Source: Limnohabitans sp.
GTDB taxonomy: Bacteria > Pseudomonadota > Gammaproteobacteria > Burkholderiales > Burkholderiaceae_C
Direction: 5' to 3'
Assembly (NCBI GenBank): GCA_030158125.1
Contig: JAOATL010000003.1
Coordinates: 1-64,000, forward strand
Length of the DNA: 64,000 bases
A program made the position numbers and the translations under genes. The notes under the pieces are model-generated. The model saw only the letters and a list, made by a program, of their open reading frames with translations, was not told the origin of the DNA and did not search any database. Position 1 is the first letter of the stretch, and each line of letters opens with the position of its first letter. Below, in pieces: positions 43,878 through 55,500 of this stretch.

Positions 43878-46541
43878 ATGGCTCGCATTGAATGTCAATT
43901 AACCTGCTTCAACCGTTCACTGCTGTCGGCAGCTTGTTGGAGTTTGTTGGCGTGGTCTTCAGTGCAGGCGCAATCGCCTACTGCACCCCCGGTTGCCCCC
44001 GCCAATGGTTCAGCCCCGGTTGCCGGCGCCGCCACAGCGGCTTCACCCGTAGCAGCCCCCGGTGCCCTGCGTCCCATGAAGGACATTCTGAAAGACGCCA
44101 AGTCCACCCCTGGCTTTTTCACTTTGCATCAACGGGATGAGAAGGTTTGGTTGGAAATCTTGCCATCGCAATTGGGCAAACCATTTTTCTTTTCATACAA
44201 CGTGCCTCGCTCGATCGGTGAGCGCGGTTTGTACGGTAGCCAAATGGGTGGCTCCAAATTGGTGGCGTTTCAAAAAGTGGGCAACCAGGTTCAGCTGATT
44301 GCCAAGAACACACAGTTTTTCGCAAAAGAGGGCACGCCCCAAGCGCAGTTTGTGTCTGAGTCTTTCTCTGACAGTTTGATGAGCAGCGCAGCTGTGGTGT
44401 CTGCCCCGCATCCTGAAACCAAATCTATTTTGATTGAGGCCAACGCGCTGTTGTTCACGGACATTCCGGGTTATCAAACTCGCATCGAAGCAGCCTTTCG
44501 CATGCCCTTTGGGCTTGATGTCAGAAACACCTCGTTTAGCAGTCTCAAAAATACAAGCACCCTCACAGGCCTTGAGGTCAGAGCGCATTTTGCGGTGCCT
44601 AAGTTGCCTGCGCCGCCCATGATGCCTTCGCCCGTGCCAACACCGCCACCGCCCAGCGCCACGCCCGATCCGCGCAGCATGTTTGTGTCCTTCTATTACA
44701 GCTTCATGCCGTTGCCCGAACCTATGGCAACGCGCGTGGCCGATGAGCGTGTGGGCTTTTTTACAGTGCCTCGCACAGACTACACCACCGACCTCAACGT
44801 CAAATCCAAAACGCATTTGCTCAAACGTTGGCGCCTGGAAAAGAAGGACGCGAGTGCCGCTGTGTCCGAGCCCAAAGAACCCATCGTGTATTGGCTGGAC
44901 AAGAACATTCCAGAAAAATACCGTGAGTCTGTGATGCTGGGCATTTTGGAATGGAACAAAGCCTTTGAACGTGCTGGTTTCAAGAACGCCATTGTTGCCA
45001 AGCAGCAGCAAGCGTCTGATGATTTCAACAACATGGACGCGCGCCATGCCTCGGTGCGTTGGTTCACAGGTGCCGATGTGGGCTTTGCCATTGGCCCGTC
45101 ACAAGCCGATCCACGTACGGGTGAAATCTTGGACGCCGACATCGGCATGGCCGATGTGTTCACGCGCGGTGCACGCCGTTTGGTCATCGAAGATTTGGCG
45201 CGTGTGCGCGGAGCCGATGGCGAGTTGTGTGAGCATGCAGCAGATGCAGCACAAGAGTTGCATTACGCGCTCGATTTGCTGGAAGCCCGTGGTTTGGAAT
45301 TGGACAGCCCACAAGCAGAAGCCTTGGCCAAAGCATATTTGAAAGACGTCATCATGCACGAGGTGGGTCACACCTTGGGCTTGCGCCACAATTTCCGTGC
45401 GTCAACGGTATATGACTTGAAGCAAATTCAAGATCCCAATTTCACCAAAGTCAATGGTGTCACGGCATCGGTCATGGATTACACGCCCTACAACATCGCA
45501 GTCAAGGGCGAGAAACAAGGTGAGTACGTCATGTCCACCCTAGGCCCTTACGATTACTGGGCCATTGAGTTTGGCTACAAACAGTTTGACGCCGGCCAAG
45601 AAGCGCAAGGCTTGGCGCAAATTTTGGCCAAGGCCGGTCAACGTGAGCTGCAATTTGACACCGATGAAGACGCAGGCTACGGCAGCACGGGCGGCATCGA
45701 CCCCTTGGTGAACCGCTTTGATTTGGGTGCCGATCCGCTGGCGTACTACAAACAGCGCATGAAGCTGTCACGCGAGTTGTGGGACCGTTTGCAAAATATG
45801 AACTTGGCCACAGGCGAGAGTTACGAACGCCTCACACGCAGCTTCCGCAGTGGTTTCAGTCAATTGGCGCGTGTGGCGCCTTTGGCCGCCAAGTACATTG
45901 GCGGCGTGCACACACGTCGCGAGCGTGCGGGTAGCAACAAGCCTTTGTTTGAGCCCGTGAGTGCCGCTCAGCAACGAGAGGCTTTGAGCTTGGTGACCAA
46001 AGATTTCTTTGGGACTGACAGCTTCAAGTTCAAGCCAGAACTGATTGCCCGTTTGGCTACCGACCGTTTGGACAGGGGTGCCACAGACAGTGGCTTGCAA
46101 ACTTCTGTCGCCTCTTTGGTGGCCGGTGTGCAAAGAGGCATCCTTGACCATATTTACGCTCCCTCTGTCGCTGCTCGATTGGCTGAAGTCAGCATGAAGG
46201 TCAACGATCCCAAAGACAGTTTGGGCTTGGCCGATGTTTACGATGCAGTGCAAGACGCCATATGGTCGGAAGCCAAATCGGGTCAAGAAACCAACTTGAT
46301 GCGACGCAATTTGCAGCGCGAACAGTTGCGCCGCATGACCGATGTATTGGTGAAGCCTGCCGGGCCATGGCCTGCAGATGCGCGCAGCATCTTGCGTGAA
46401 AATGCACGCCAGTTGGCCAATGCCTTAGAGAAGGCTTTGGCCAAACCAGGTTTGTCTAAAACCACGCGCGCCCATTACGCCGACGCACTCGATGCCCTCA
46501 ATGCCACCCTGAAAGCCTCGGTACAACGCGCAGCGCCTTGA
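43878..46541 (+). CDS. Large zinc metalloprotease (DUF4953/DUF5117-type)
   Basis: The protein has about 887 residues with a signal peptide (MARIECQLTCFNRSLLSAAC then cleavage near VQA-QS) and a Pro/Ala-rich linker. It has the extended zinc motif HEVGHTLGLRH at about residues 494-504, followed by SVMDYTPYN, a Met-turn. The segments VYWLDKNIPEKYRESVMLGILEWNKAFERAGF and FTRGARRLVIEDLARV match the DUF5117/DUF4953 zinc-dependent metalloprotease family. It faces the giant adhesin gene end-to-end with 7 bp between stops. An ATG at 43842 is an alternative start. A role in processing surface proteins such as the neighbouring adhesin is possible but only suggested by position. Confidence 0.85.
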   Translation: MARIECQLTCFNRSLLSAACWSLLAWSSVQAQSPTAPPVAPANGSAPVAGAATAASPVAAPGALRPMKDILKDAKSTPGFFTLHQRDEKVWLEILPSQLGKPFFFSYNVPRSIGERGLYGSQMGGSKLVAFQKVGNQVQLIAKNTQFFAKEGTPQAQFVSESFSDSLMSSAAVVSAPHPETKSILIEANALLFTDIPGYQTRIEAAFRMPFGLDVRNTSFSSLKNTSTLTGLEVRAHFAVPKLPAPPMMPSPVPTPPPPSATPDPRSMFVSFYYSFMPLPEPMATRVADERVGFFTVPRTDYTTDLNVKSKTHLLKRWRLEKKDASAAVSEPKEPIVYWLDKNIPEKYRESVMLGILEWNKAFERAGFKNAIVAKQQQASDDFNNMDARHASVRWFTGADVGFAIGPSQADPRTGEILDADIGMADVFTRGARRLVIEDLARVRGADGELCEHAADAAQELHYALDLLEARGLELDSPQAEALAKAYLKDVIMHEVGHTLGLRHNFRASTVYDLKQIQDPNFTKVNGVTASVMDYTPYNIAVKGEKQGEYVMSTLGPYDYWAIEFGYKQFDAGQEAQGLAQILAKAGQRELQFDTDEDAGYGSTGGIDPLVNRFDLGADPLAYYKQRMKLSRELWDRLQNMNLATGESYERLTRSFRSGFSQLARVAPLAAKYIGGVHTRRERAGSNKPLFEPVSAAQQREALSLVTKDFFGTDSFKFKPELIARLATDRLDRGATDSGLQTSVASLVAGVQRGILDHIYAPSVAARLAEVSMKVNDPKDSLGLADVYDAVQDAIWSEAKSGQETNLMRRNLQREQLRRMTDVLVKPAGPWPADARSILRENARQLANALEKALAKPGLSKTTRAHYADALDALNATLKASVQRAAP

Positions 46542-46548
46542 GCTTGCT

Positions 46549-49500
46549 TCAAAGAATGCTGCTGCGTTGAATGTCTGTTTGCACCAACAACATGGCAGGT
46601 GCACCACTGGTGGCGGTGTAAACGCTGTAATAGATGCCGGCACTGTCCATCACCTCACCGGTGGTGTTCAAGGTCCAGCCGGTGGTGCTCACCTTGTCAT
46701 CGCCGCTGCCGGTCACGGCCACTTGGTGGTAGTTCATCAGCGTTGAATTGATGCCCGTTGTACTGAATGTTGTTTTATTCCAGCCGCCTGCGCCCTGGCT
46801 GTTCAGGGCGCTTAAGTTGGCCCAGTTGCTGCCCGCCATGTCGAGTACATCGGCCACACGGATGGTCAATTCGTTGGCGCCAGTGTTGGTGAGCAAATCA
46901 ATGCGTTCAATGCTGTTGATTCGGCTGCTGCCTTCAATGTTGCCCGCGGAAGTATTGCTGACCAAGGACAGATTCAAATTAAGGGTGCCCGTGCCGCCCA
47001 AGCGCAAGGTGTCAATGGCCCCACCCCCATCGATCTTGGCCAATTGAGTCGTGTTGCCACCTGCGCCAAACTTACTTTGAAGTGCCGTGATGGTGGTTTG
47101 GTTCAAAACGAAGGTGTCTTTGCCCATGCCGCCCAACAGCACGTCTGCACCGTTGGAGGTGAAGGTGTCATTGCCCGTTCCTGCTGAATTGCTGCCGCCC
47201 GCCAATGTTTGAGCGCCGGCAGAGGTGAGGGTGTCGTTGGCGCTGGTGCCTGTGTTGTCAACCGCACTGCCGGCGGCAAACGCGCCCGTCTTGCTGCCAA
47301 AGATGATGTAGGAGCGACCTGTTAGAACACTGCTGTGAGCTGCGTCATACCCATGTGCACCCACAATCAAATCGGCCAAGCCATCGCCGTTCACATCACC
47401 TGCAGCACCGACTGAATAGCCGCTCAAATCTTGTGCGCCTTGTCCAATGATGGCAAAGCCGCCCGTGTTGTTGAGAACATCACTCAGGTTGACATTGGTG
47501 GTGGTCGATTTGCCATAGACCACGAAGCTTCGGCCCGCGCTAGCGCCGCCATCAACTGAACCAAAAGGTGCGCCCAAAATAATGTCAGCCAAACCATCAC
47601 CGTTGATATCACCGGCGCTGCTCACGCTGTGACCACTTTGCTCGACGGCCGTTGTGGACAGAATGGCAAAGCCACCAGTGCCTGCAGCAATTTGCCCTAA
47701 ATCGATGGTGGCATTGGCGGTGTTTCGACCGAAGATGACATAGGTCTTGCCGCTCTCTGGGTTGGCATTGCCGGTGCCAGCAATGACGGCACCAATCAGA
47801 ATGTCGCCCAAGCCATCGCCATTGATGTCGCCGCCGCTGCTCACCGACACACCGCTCATGTCTTGGCCGTTTTCTCCCAAAATCACAAAGCCGCCTGAGT
47901 TGTTTTTGATGTTGGTCAAATCAACGGCGGTGTTGCCTGTTTTGCCCAAGATGACGTATGTGGCACCGGCTTGAGTGCCTGCGGTGTCGTTGAAATAGGC
48001 ACTCACCAGCAAGTCGGCTTTGCCATCGCCGTTGAAATCGCCCGCACTGCTGACCGAGGTCCCGCTTTCTTCGCCGGCTTGCCAACCCGAAATGACAAAG
48101 CCCGGCACAGTGCCGCCCACATTCCCTAAAGAGATGGTTTGCAAAGCGGATAAAGCCGCGCTGCCATACACAACATAGGTGTTGCCAGTGTTACCCGACA
48201 GTCCGCTGACTGTTTGAAAATGCGCACTGATGATCATGTCGATCCAGCCGTCACCGTTCACGTCACCTGCGCTACTCACTGAAAAACCTGCCGTATCAAA
48301 GGTGCTGGTGATGCTGAGCGCATCAGGCGTCGTGGCCAAAGCAGAGATGTCTTTTTGATATTCCGCCAAGCTGCCTGTCGTTGAATTCGCTTTTCCGTAG
48401 ACCAAGAATGCGCCGCCTGGATTGGTGCTGGCGGCATCTTGTGGCATGCCAATTAACAGATCGGCCAGACCATCGTTGTTCATGTCGCCTACACCCGCTA
48501 CAGAAAAACCCAGCCAACCTTTGTTGACACTGTAGGTGTAATAGTGGCCATTGACCTGTCCGGTGCCGCTGTAACCTTTGGGCACCAGGCTGGTGTTCAG
48601 GCCGCCTTCATACAGCACGACACCACCACCTTGGGTGCGCAATGCGGTGTCGGTGAAGGTGTTGAGCGGCGCACCCATCACCACGTCGCCATACCCATCG
48701 CCATTGAAGTCGCCGGCCAAGCTGACCGCAAAACCAAAGTACGAACCCGTGTTGGGTGCCTCAATGGCATAGCCGCCAATGTTGTTGGCAATGTCGTCCA
48801 AGTAGATGGCGTTTTTGAAGGTGTTGACGTTGAGGGTGGGGGAGGTGCCGGCAACGCCTGCATTGTATTTGGCATCTGTGTAGCTGCCAGCTGGCAAGGT
48901 GATGCTGGCAGCAACCAAAGGTGTGTCTGCAAAGGGTGTGTAAACCGCCGTGCGCGTCAGACCCGTTCCTGAAATGGCGCTGAGCGTGCCTTGTGTCACC
49001 ACGACATCGCCCGTTGTGCCATTCCATGCAAAACTGCTGCCAGGGTCTTCACTGAAGGTGAAGGTGATGTTGGCGGTTTGACCCATGCCTAAGGTCGACA
49101 CGTTTGAGGTGATGCTCACAGTCGGCACAACAGTGTCGTAGTTGATTGTGATGACCCCGCTGGCCGACCCCAGATTGGCCGCTGCATCTTGGTAGCTGTT
49201 GTTTTTGACCGAGACTGTGCTTGTGCCATAAGTAACATTGGCTGGCGGCGTGAAAATAAAGCCCCTCGAAACGCCCACTTGTTGGCTGGGGTGAGGGACC
49301 AAAGTGCCCGCGCCAGTCAATGTTAAGTCGCCAATGCTGCCATCCCAAGAGAAGCTGGTTCCTGGGTCTTCACTGAAGGTGAAATAAACCGGTGTGGTTT
49401 GGTTTGTAATCAAGTTGTTACTGCCTGCATAACCTGAAACAGTGGGTGTACGCGTGTCAATGCTGAGGCTGGGCGATGTGCCTGCCGTGCCCAAATTGCC

Positions 49501-52500
49501 TACGGTGTCCTGATAGCTAAGTGCCGTGACAGTGATACTGGCATTGCCACTGGCCAAATTGGCGGTGGGTGTAAACACTGCGGTACGTGTGAGCCCTGTG
49601 CCGCTGATGGCACCCAGTGTGCCGCCCGAAACCACCACATCGCCCGTTGTGCCATTCCATGCAAAACTGCTGCCAGGATCTTCGCTGAAGGTGAAGGTGA
49701 TGTTGGCGGTACCGCCCGCTTTGACGGCAGAGACATTGGATGTGATGACCACAGACGGCGCAACCGTGTCAATGCTGATGGCAGGTGATGTGCCTGCGCT
49801 GCCATTGTTACCCGGCACGTCTTGGTAGCTGTTGGCCGTCACCGTGATGCTGGCATTGCTGCTGGCTGTGTTGGCTGTTGGTGTAAATGTAGCAGTCCGT
49901 GTCAGTCCAGTACCGCTAATCGCGCCCAATGTGCCGCCTAAAACACTGATGTCACCTGTTGACCCATCCCAGACAAATGTACTGCTCGGGTCTTCACTGA
50001 AGGTGAAGGTGATGGTGGCCGTTTCGCCTGTTTTCAAACTTAATTTGTTGCTTGTAATGGTGACAGTGGGGGGCGTTGTATCAACTTTTGCCCCCGAGTT
50101 GACAAGACCTGAAAAAAGCGGGCTGGCCGTGTTGCCAGACCTGTCTTGAATGGTTGCACCATTCAATGCCAATGAATTGGCCACAAGGCTTACGCCATCG
50201 GTATCTGTTTGACCTGGTAAAACTGTGTAGGCAAACTTTTTGCGAAGTTCACTTGTATCATAAAAAAATTCGGCTTTGACTAAAGTACTGCCAATGAGCA
50301 AATCAACTGTAGGCAAGCCATTGCTTATACCAACCATGGCACGTTCTGGGTAAAAAAGATACACGACAATTTCTGTACCCGCCTTGACTGTATACGTGTT
50401 GTTGTTGGGTAACTGTACAGAAGAGATGCTCAGCCCCAAGGTGTCTATTGAAATACCGGGTAGGCTGCCCAGTGTGCCTGCATTGCCGGCGACATCGCTG
50501 TAGCTGCCTGCAGTTACCGCAATGCTGGCATTGCCGCTGGCCAAATTGGCGGTGGGTGTGAAGATGGCGGTACGTGTAAGCCCCGTGCCACTGATGGCAC
50601 TCAAGGTGCCGTTGCTGAGCGTGATGTCGCCTGCGCTGCCATCCCATACAAAGGTACTGCCTGGATCTTCAGAAAACGAGAACGTGATGTTGGCCGTTTG
50701 GCCGATCAATAAGTTTGATTTGTTACTTGAGATGCTCACCGTGGGTGCGGTGGTGTCGACTTTGTAGGCGGCGTTGTCTGCACGGGCAATGGCGGTGAGA
50801 ACTGCGTTGTTGCCGGCGCTGTCTTTGATGGAGCCACCATTCAGTTGCAAGGCATTGACGCCATAGCTCAAACCATTCGCATCGTTCTCACCTGCTACAA
50901 CGGTGTAGTTGAACAGCAAGTCGGTGGTGCCAGAGCCGGAAACATATGTGGCCGAGTTGCTGGCGCCGCCAATGTTCAAAACCACCTTGGGGTTGCCACC
51001 TGTGGCATTGACGGTCACAGCTTCACTGAAGGTGGCTGTGATTTGCACCACATCACCTGCATTCAAAATGTTGCTCACGATGCCGCTGGCGCCAGTGATG
51101 TTCATGCTGGTGAGGGTGGGCACGCCCGTGTCGATGGACACGCTGGCACTGCTGCCGACTTGGCCTGGGTTGCCAGCCAAGTCGGTGTAGACAGCCGCGG
51201 CTGTTGATACGACTCCGGCTACTGTGCTGCCAGCTGTGGGCGTGAAAGTGGCAGTGCTGACATAGTTGGCGCCACTTAGTACAAAGGGGCTGAGGGCACC
51301 GAGGGTGCCGCCAGTGACGGTTAAATCGCCTGCAGTGCCATTCCAAGTGAAGCTGGTGCCTGTTTTGTCGTTGGCTGTGACGGTGAGGGTGGCCGTTTCG
51401 CCTACTTTCAGCGAAGCCACGTTGAAAGCCAGCGACACGGAAGGGGCAAGCGTGTCAACCATGTATGCGCTGTTGCTGCTCACGGCGGCAGAGGTGGGTG
51501 TCGATGTGTTGCCACTGGCATCCGTGAGCACAGCGCCATTCAAGCTGAGCGCATTCAGTGCAATGGCAATGCCATCGACATCGTTTTGCCCAGATGCAAT
51601 GGTGGTGGTGAACACCAGGGTGTTACTGCCAGCGCCCGATACATAGGTGGCCTGCACAGTGCTGCTCCCTACCAGCAAGGCCAAGGTGGGCGAGCCGCCC
51701 GCCACATTCAAATTGACCACTTCATTGAAGGTCACACTGACGTTGGCGGTATCAGCTTCATTCAAATAGTTATTCAGAATGCCAGTTGAGCCGCTGAGTG
51801 CAATTGAAGAAATGGTAGGCGCCAGGGTGTCAAGGGTGAGGCTGGGTGTGCCGCCTGCACTGCCATTGTTGCCAGCAGCATCTTGGTAAGTGCCAGCGCC
51901 AACAGAAATGCTTGCGGTGCCTGAGTTCACACCAGGTGTAGGGGTGAATACCGCAGTGCGCGTAACGCCTGTGCCCGAGATAGCGCTCAAGGTGCCATTG
52001 CTGAGCGTCACATCGCCCGCGGTGCCATTCCACACAAACGTGTTGCCCGGATCTTCGCTGAAGGTGAAGGTGATGTTGGCTGTTTCGCCTACTTTGACCT
52101 GAGCCACATCTGACGTGATGCTTAAGAAGGGTGCAGTGGTGTCGACGGTGTAGCTGCTGTTGTCAGCGGTTGCTGGCACGCTGAGCGTGGTGGTGTTGGT
52201 GCGCGGATCCTTCAGGGTGCTGCCATTCAATGACAGTGAATTGGCATTGAGGGCAATGCCGTTGGCATCGGTTTGACCTGCCAGAATGGTGTAGGTGAAC
52301 AGCAAATCGGCGGTGCCTGCACCAGACGCATAGTTGGCAGTGACCGTGCTGCCGCCAATCTGCAAGGCCACTGTGGGTGAGCCTGATGTGGTGTTCAGTG
52401 TTTGGGCTTCAGAAAAGTGGGCGGTAACCGTGACCACATCGCCTGCATTGAGGGCATTGTTTTGCACGCCTACTGCGCTGGTAATTTGCACATCCATCAA

Positions 52501-55500
52501 GGTGGCGGGCGAGGTGTTTAGCACCAAGCTGCCAAGTGTGTTGCCGACCCCTAAATTGCCTGCACTGTCTGTGAACAGATCGTTGTTGACGGTGATGCTG
52601 GCGCTACCGCCGGTTAAACCCTGTGTTGGCAAAAATGTAGCGGTGCGGGTGAGGCCTGTGCCGCTGATAGCGGACAAGGTGCCGTTGACCAATGTCACAT
52701 CGCCCACACTGCCGTTCCATGTGAAAGTGCTGCCAGGGTCTTCACTGAAGGTGAAGGTGATGAGCGCAGTTTCGCCGCTTAAGAAAGTGCTGCGACTGCT
52801 GCTGATGTTCACCACCGTGGGTGCGGTGGTGTCGACCAAATAGTTGGCATTGTCGGCGACAGCAGAAAAGTTCAGAGTGGGTGTGTTGCCTGCTGTGTCG
52901 GTTAAGACTTTGCCATTCAAGCTGAGGCTGTTGGCATTGATGGCAATGCCATTGACATCGTTTTGGCCGGTCAGAATGGTGTAGTTAAAAACCAGTTGTG
53001 CGGTGCCAGCGCCCGAAACATATTGCGCGCTGACTGCACTGCTGCCAATGGTCAGATCAATGCTGGGCGTACCTACGTTGGCATCCAAAAACACAGCCTC
53101 CGTGAAATTGACAGCCACCGACACCACGTCGCCTGAGTTCAATAAATTATTTTGAATGCCCGTGGCACTGAGTAAGGCCACACTGGCAACGGTGGTGGTT
53201 GTGGTGTTGACACTGATGTTTGCAGATTTATCAGTCACACCAGCCGATGCCTCTTGACCGATGTTGCCAGCAGCGTCGGTATAGCTGTTGAGTGCAATGG
53301 CCACGTTGGCGGTACCAGCACTCACGCCAGAAGTGGGCGTGAGAAGCGCGGTGCGGGTTAGCGGATTTCCCGTGGTGCTTAGCGCGCCCAAGGTGCCTCC
53401 TGAAACCACCACGTCGCCGCTGGTGCCATCCCATACAAAGCTGCTGCCGGGATCTTCACTGAAGGTGAAGGTGATCGTCGCGGTTTGACCGGAAATTAAG
53501 GCGTTGGTGCTGGTGGTGACGGTGGCCGTTGGGCGGGTTGTGTCCACCAAATACTTGGCGTTATCTGCTACTGCCAATGCGGTGATGCTGCTGATGTTGC
53601 CCGAGGCATCCGTCAAAGTACCGCCATTCAGGCTGATTGCATCTGCACCGATGGCCACACCGTTGCTGTCGTTGTGTCCGCTGACCACGGTGGCCGTAAA
53701 GACCAAGGCATTGCTGCCAGAACCCGACACGTATGTGGCTTGGACCGAACTGCCACCCACATTCAGTGTCAAGGTGGGTGTGCCGCCGGAGGTGTTGACT
53801 GTGATCAGATCATTGAAAGTGACGGTGGCACTGAGCGTATCGCCAGCGTTTAAATTGTTGACAGTGGCATCTGATGCGCTGACCACACCGCCTGTGGAAC
53901 TGCTAAGTGCCAAGCTTGAGAGGGTGGGTGCGAGGGTGTCTAAATTGAGCGTGGGTGTGGTGCCTGCAGTGCCATTGTTGCCTGCTGCATCTTGGTAGCT
54001 GTTGCCTAAGACGGTGATGCTGGCTGAACCATTGCCTTGGTTTGCGGTCGGTGTGAAGACGGCGGTGCGTGTCAGCCCTGTGCCACTGATGGCGCCCAAA
54101 CTGCCACCGGAAACCACGACATCGCCAGCTGCGCCGTTCCATGAAAAACTGCTGCCTGGCGCTTCAGAAAAAGTGAAGGTGATGGTGGCAGTGTCTGTTG
54201 CCAGCAAGTTTGACTTGTTGGATGTGATGAGCACGCTAGGTGCTGTGGTGTCCACTGAATAATTGAGGTTGCTACTGACAAATGAAGACAAAGTGTTGCT
54301 GGCATTGCCATTGGCATCTATGAGGGTGGCACCGTTCAATGTAATTGCATTGGCCGGTATGGCGACGCCATCGGCATCGGTTTGGCCACTGACGATGATG
54401 GTGCTGAACACCAAAGCGTTGGTCCCCGAACCCGACACGTAGGTGGCTTGTACCGTGCTGCTGCCAATCTCCAATGCCAAAGTGGGCGCGCCCCCGTCTG
54501 TGTTGAGGGTTACGACATCGCTGAAGGTTGCAGTCACAGACAAGCTATCGCCGGCATTCAGGGTGTTGTTGAGTTGACCCGTTGCGCCGCTCAATGCCAC
54601 GGCGCTGATGCTGGGTGCCAAGGTGTCAATGCTGATGCTGGGTGTGGTGCCAGCGGTACCCAAGTTGCCTGCTACATCGTGATAGCTTGAATCGGCCACG
54701 GTGATGCTGGCTGTGCCACTGCCCAGATTGACCGTGGGTGTGAACGTGCTGCGCCGCACGGTACCCAAGCCTGTGAGTGCGCTCAGGGTGCCCCCCGTCA
54801 CCGTCACATCCGACACAGAAAAGCTTGTATCGGGGTCTTCTGAAAATGTGAAGTAAATCAAACTGGTTTCGCCACTCTTCAAGCTTGCCGCAGAAGACGT
54901 GATGCCGACGCTGGGTGCTGTGGTGTCCACAGGGTACAAGAGGTTGTCGGCCACGATGGCATTGCCCAAAGTGACGGCATTGCCAGGCACACTTCTGAGT
55001 GTGCTGCCATTGAGGGTGATGGCAGCTGCGGGAATGGCAATGCCATTGGCGTCATTTTGGCCAGACAAAAGGGTGTAACTGAACACAAAGTCGGTGCTGC
55101 CACTGCCAGACACATATGCCGCTTGAACCAAGGTGTTGCCCACCATCAACCCCAGTGTGGGTGAGCCACCCGTGGTGTCCAAGGCGATGGCTTCGCTGAA
55201 AACCACCGTGGCAAACACCACATCGCCTGCATTCAACAGATTGTTCACAGCGCCCGTGGCGCTGCTCAGGCCGACTTGACTGACAGTTGGGGTGGACGTT
55301 GAAAACGTGAGCAAAGGTGTGCCGGCGGCACCGCCGGTGTTGCCCGCCGCATCGGTGTAGGTGCCCGCATTGACGGCAATGCTGGCGGTACCCGACACCA
55401 CATTGGCCGTAGGTGTGAAGGTGGCGGTGCGCGTTAATCCGCTGCCACTGAGGTTGCTCAAAGTGCCATCACTTACAAGCACATCGCCCGCATTGGATGC

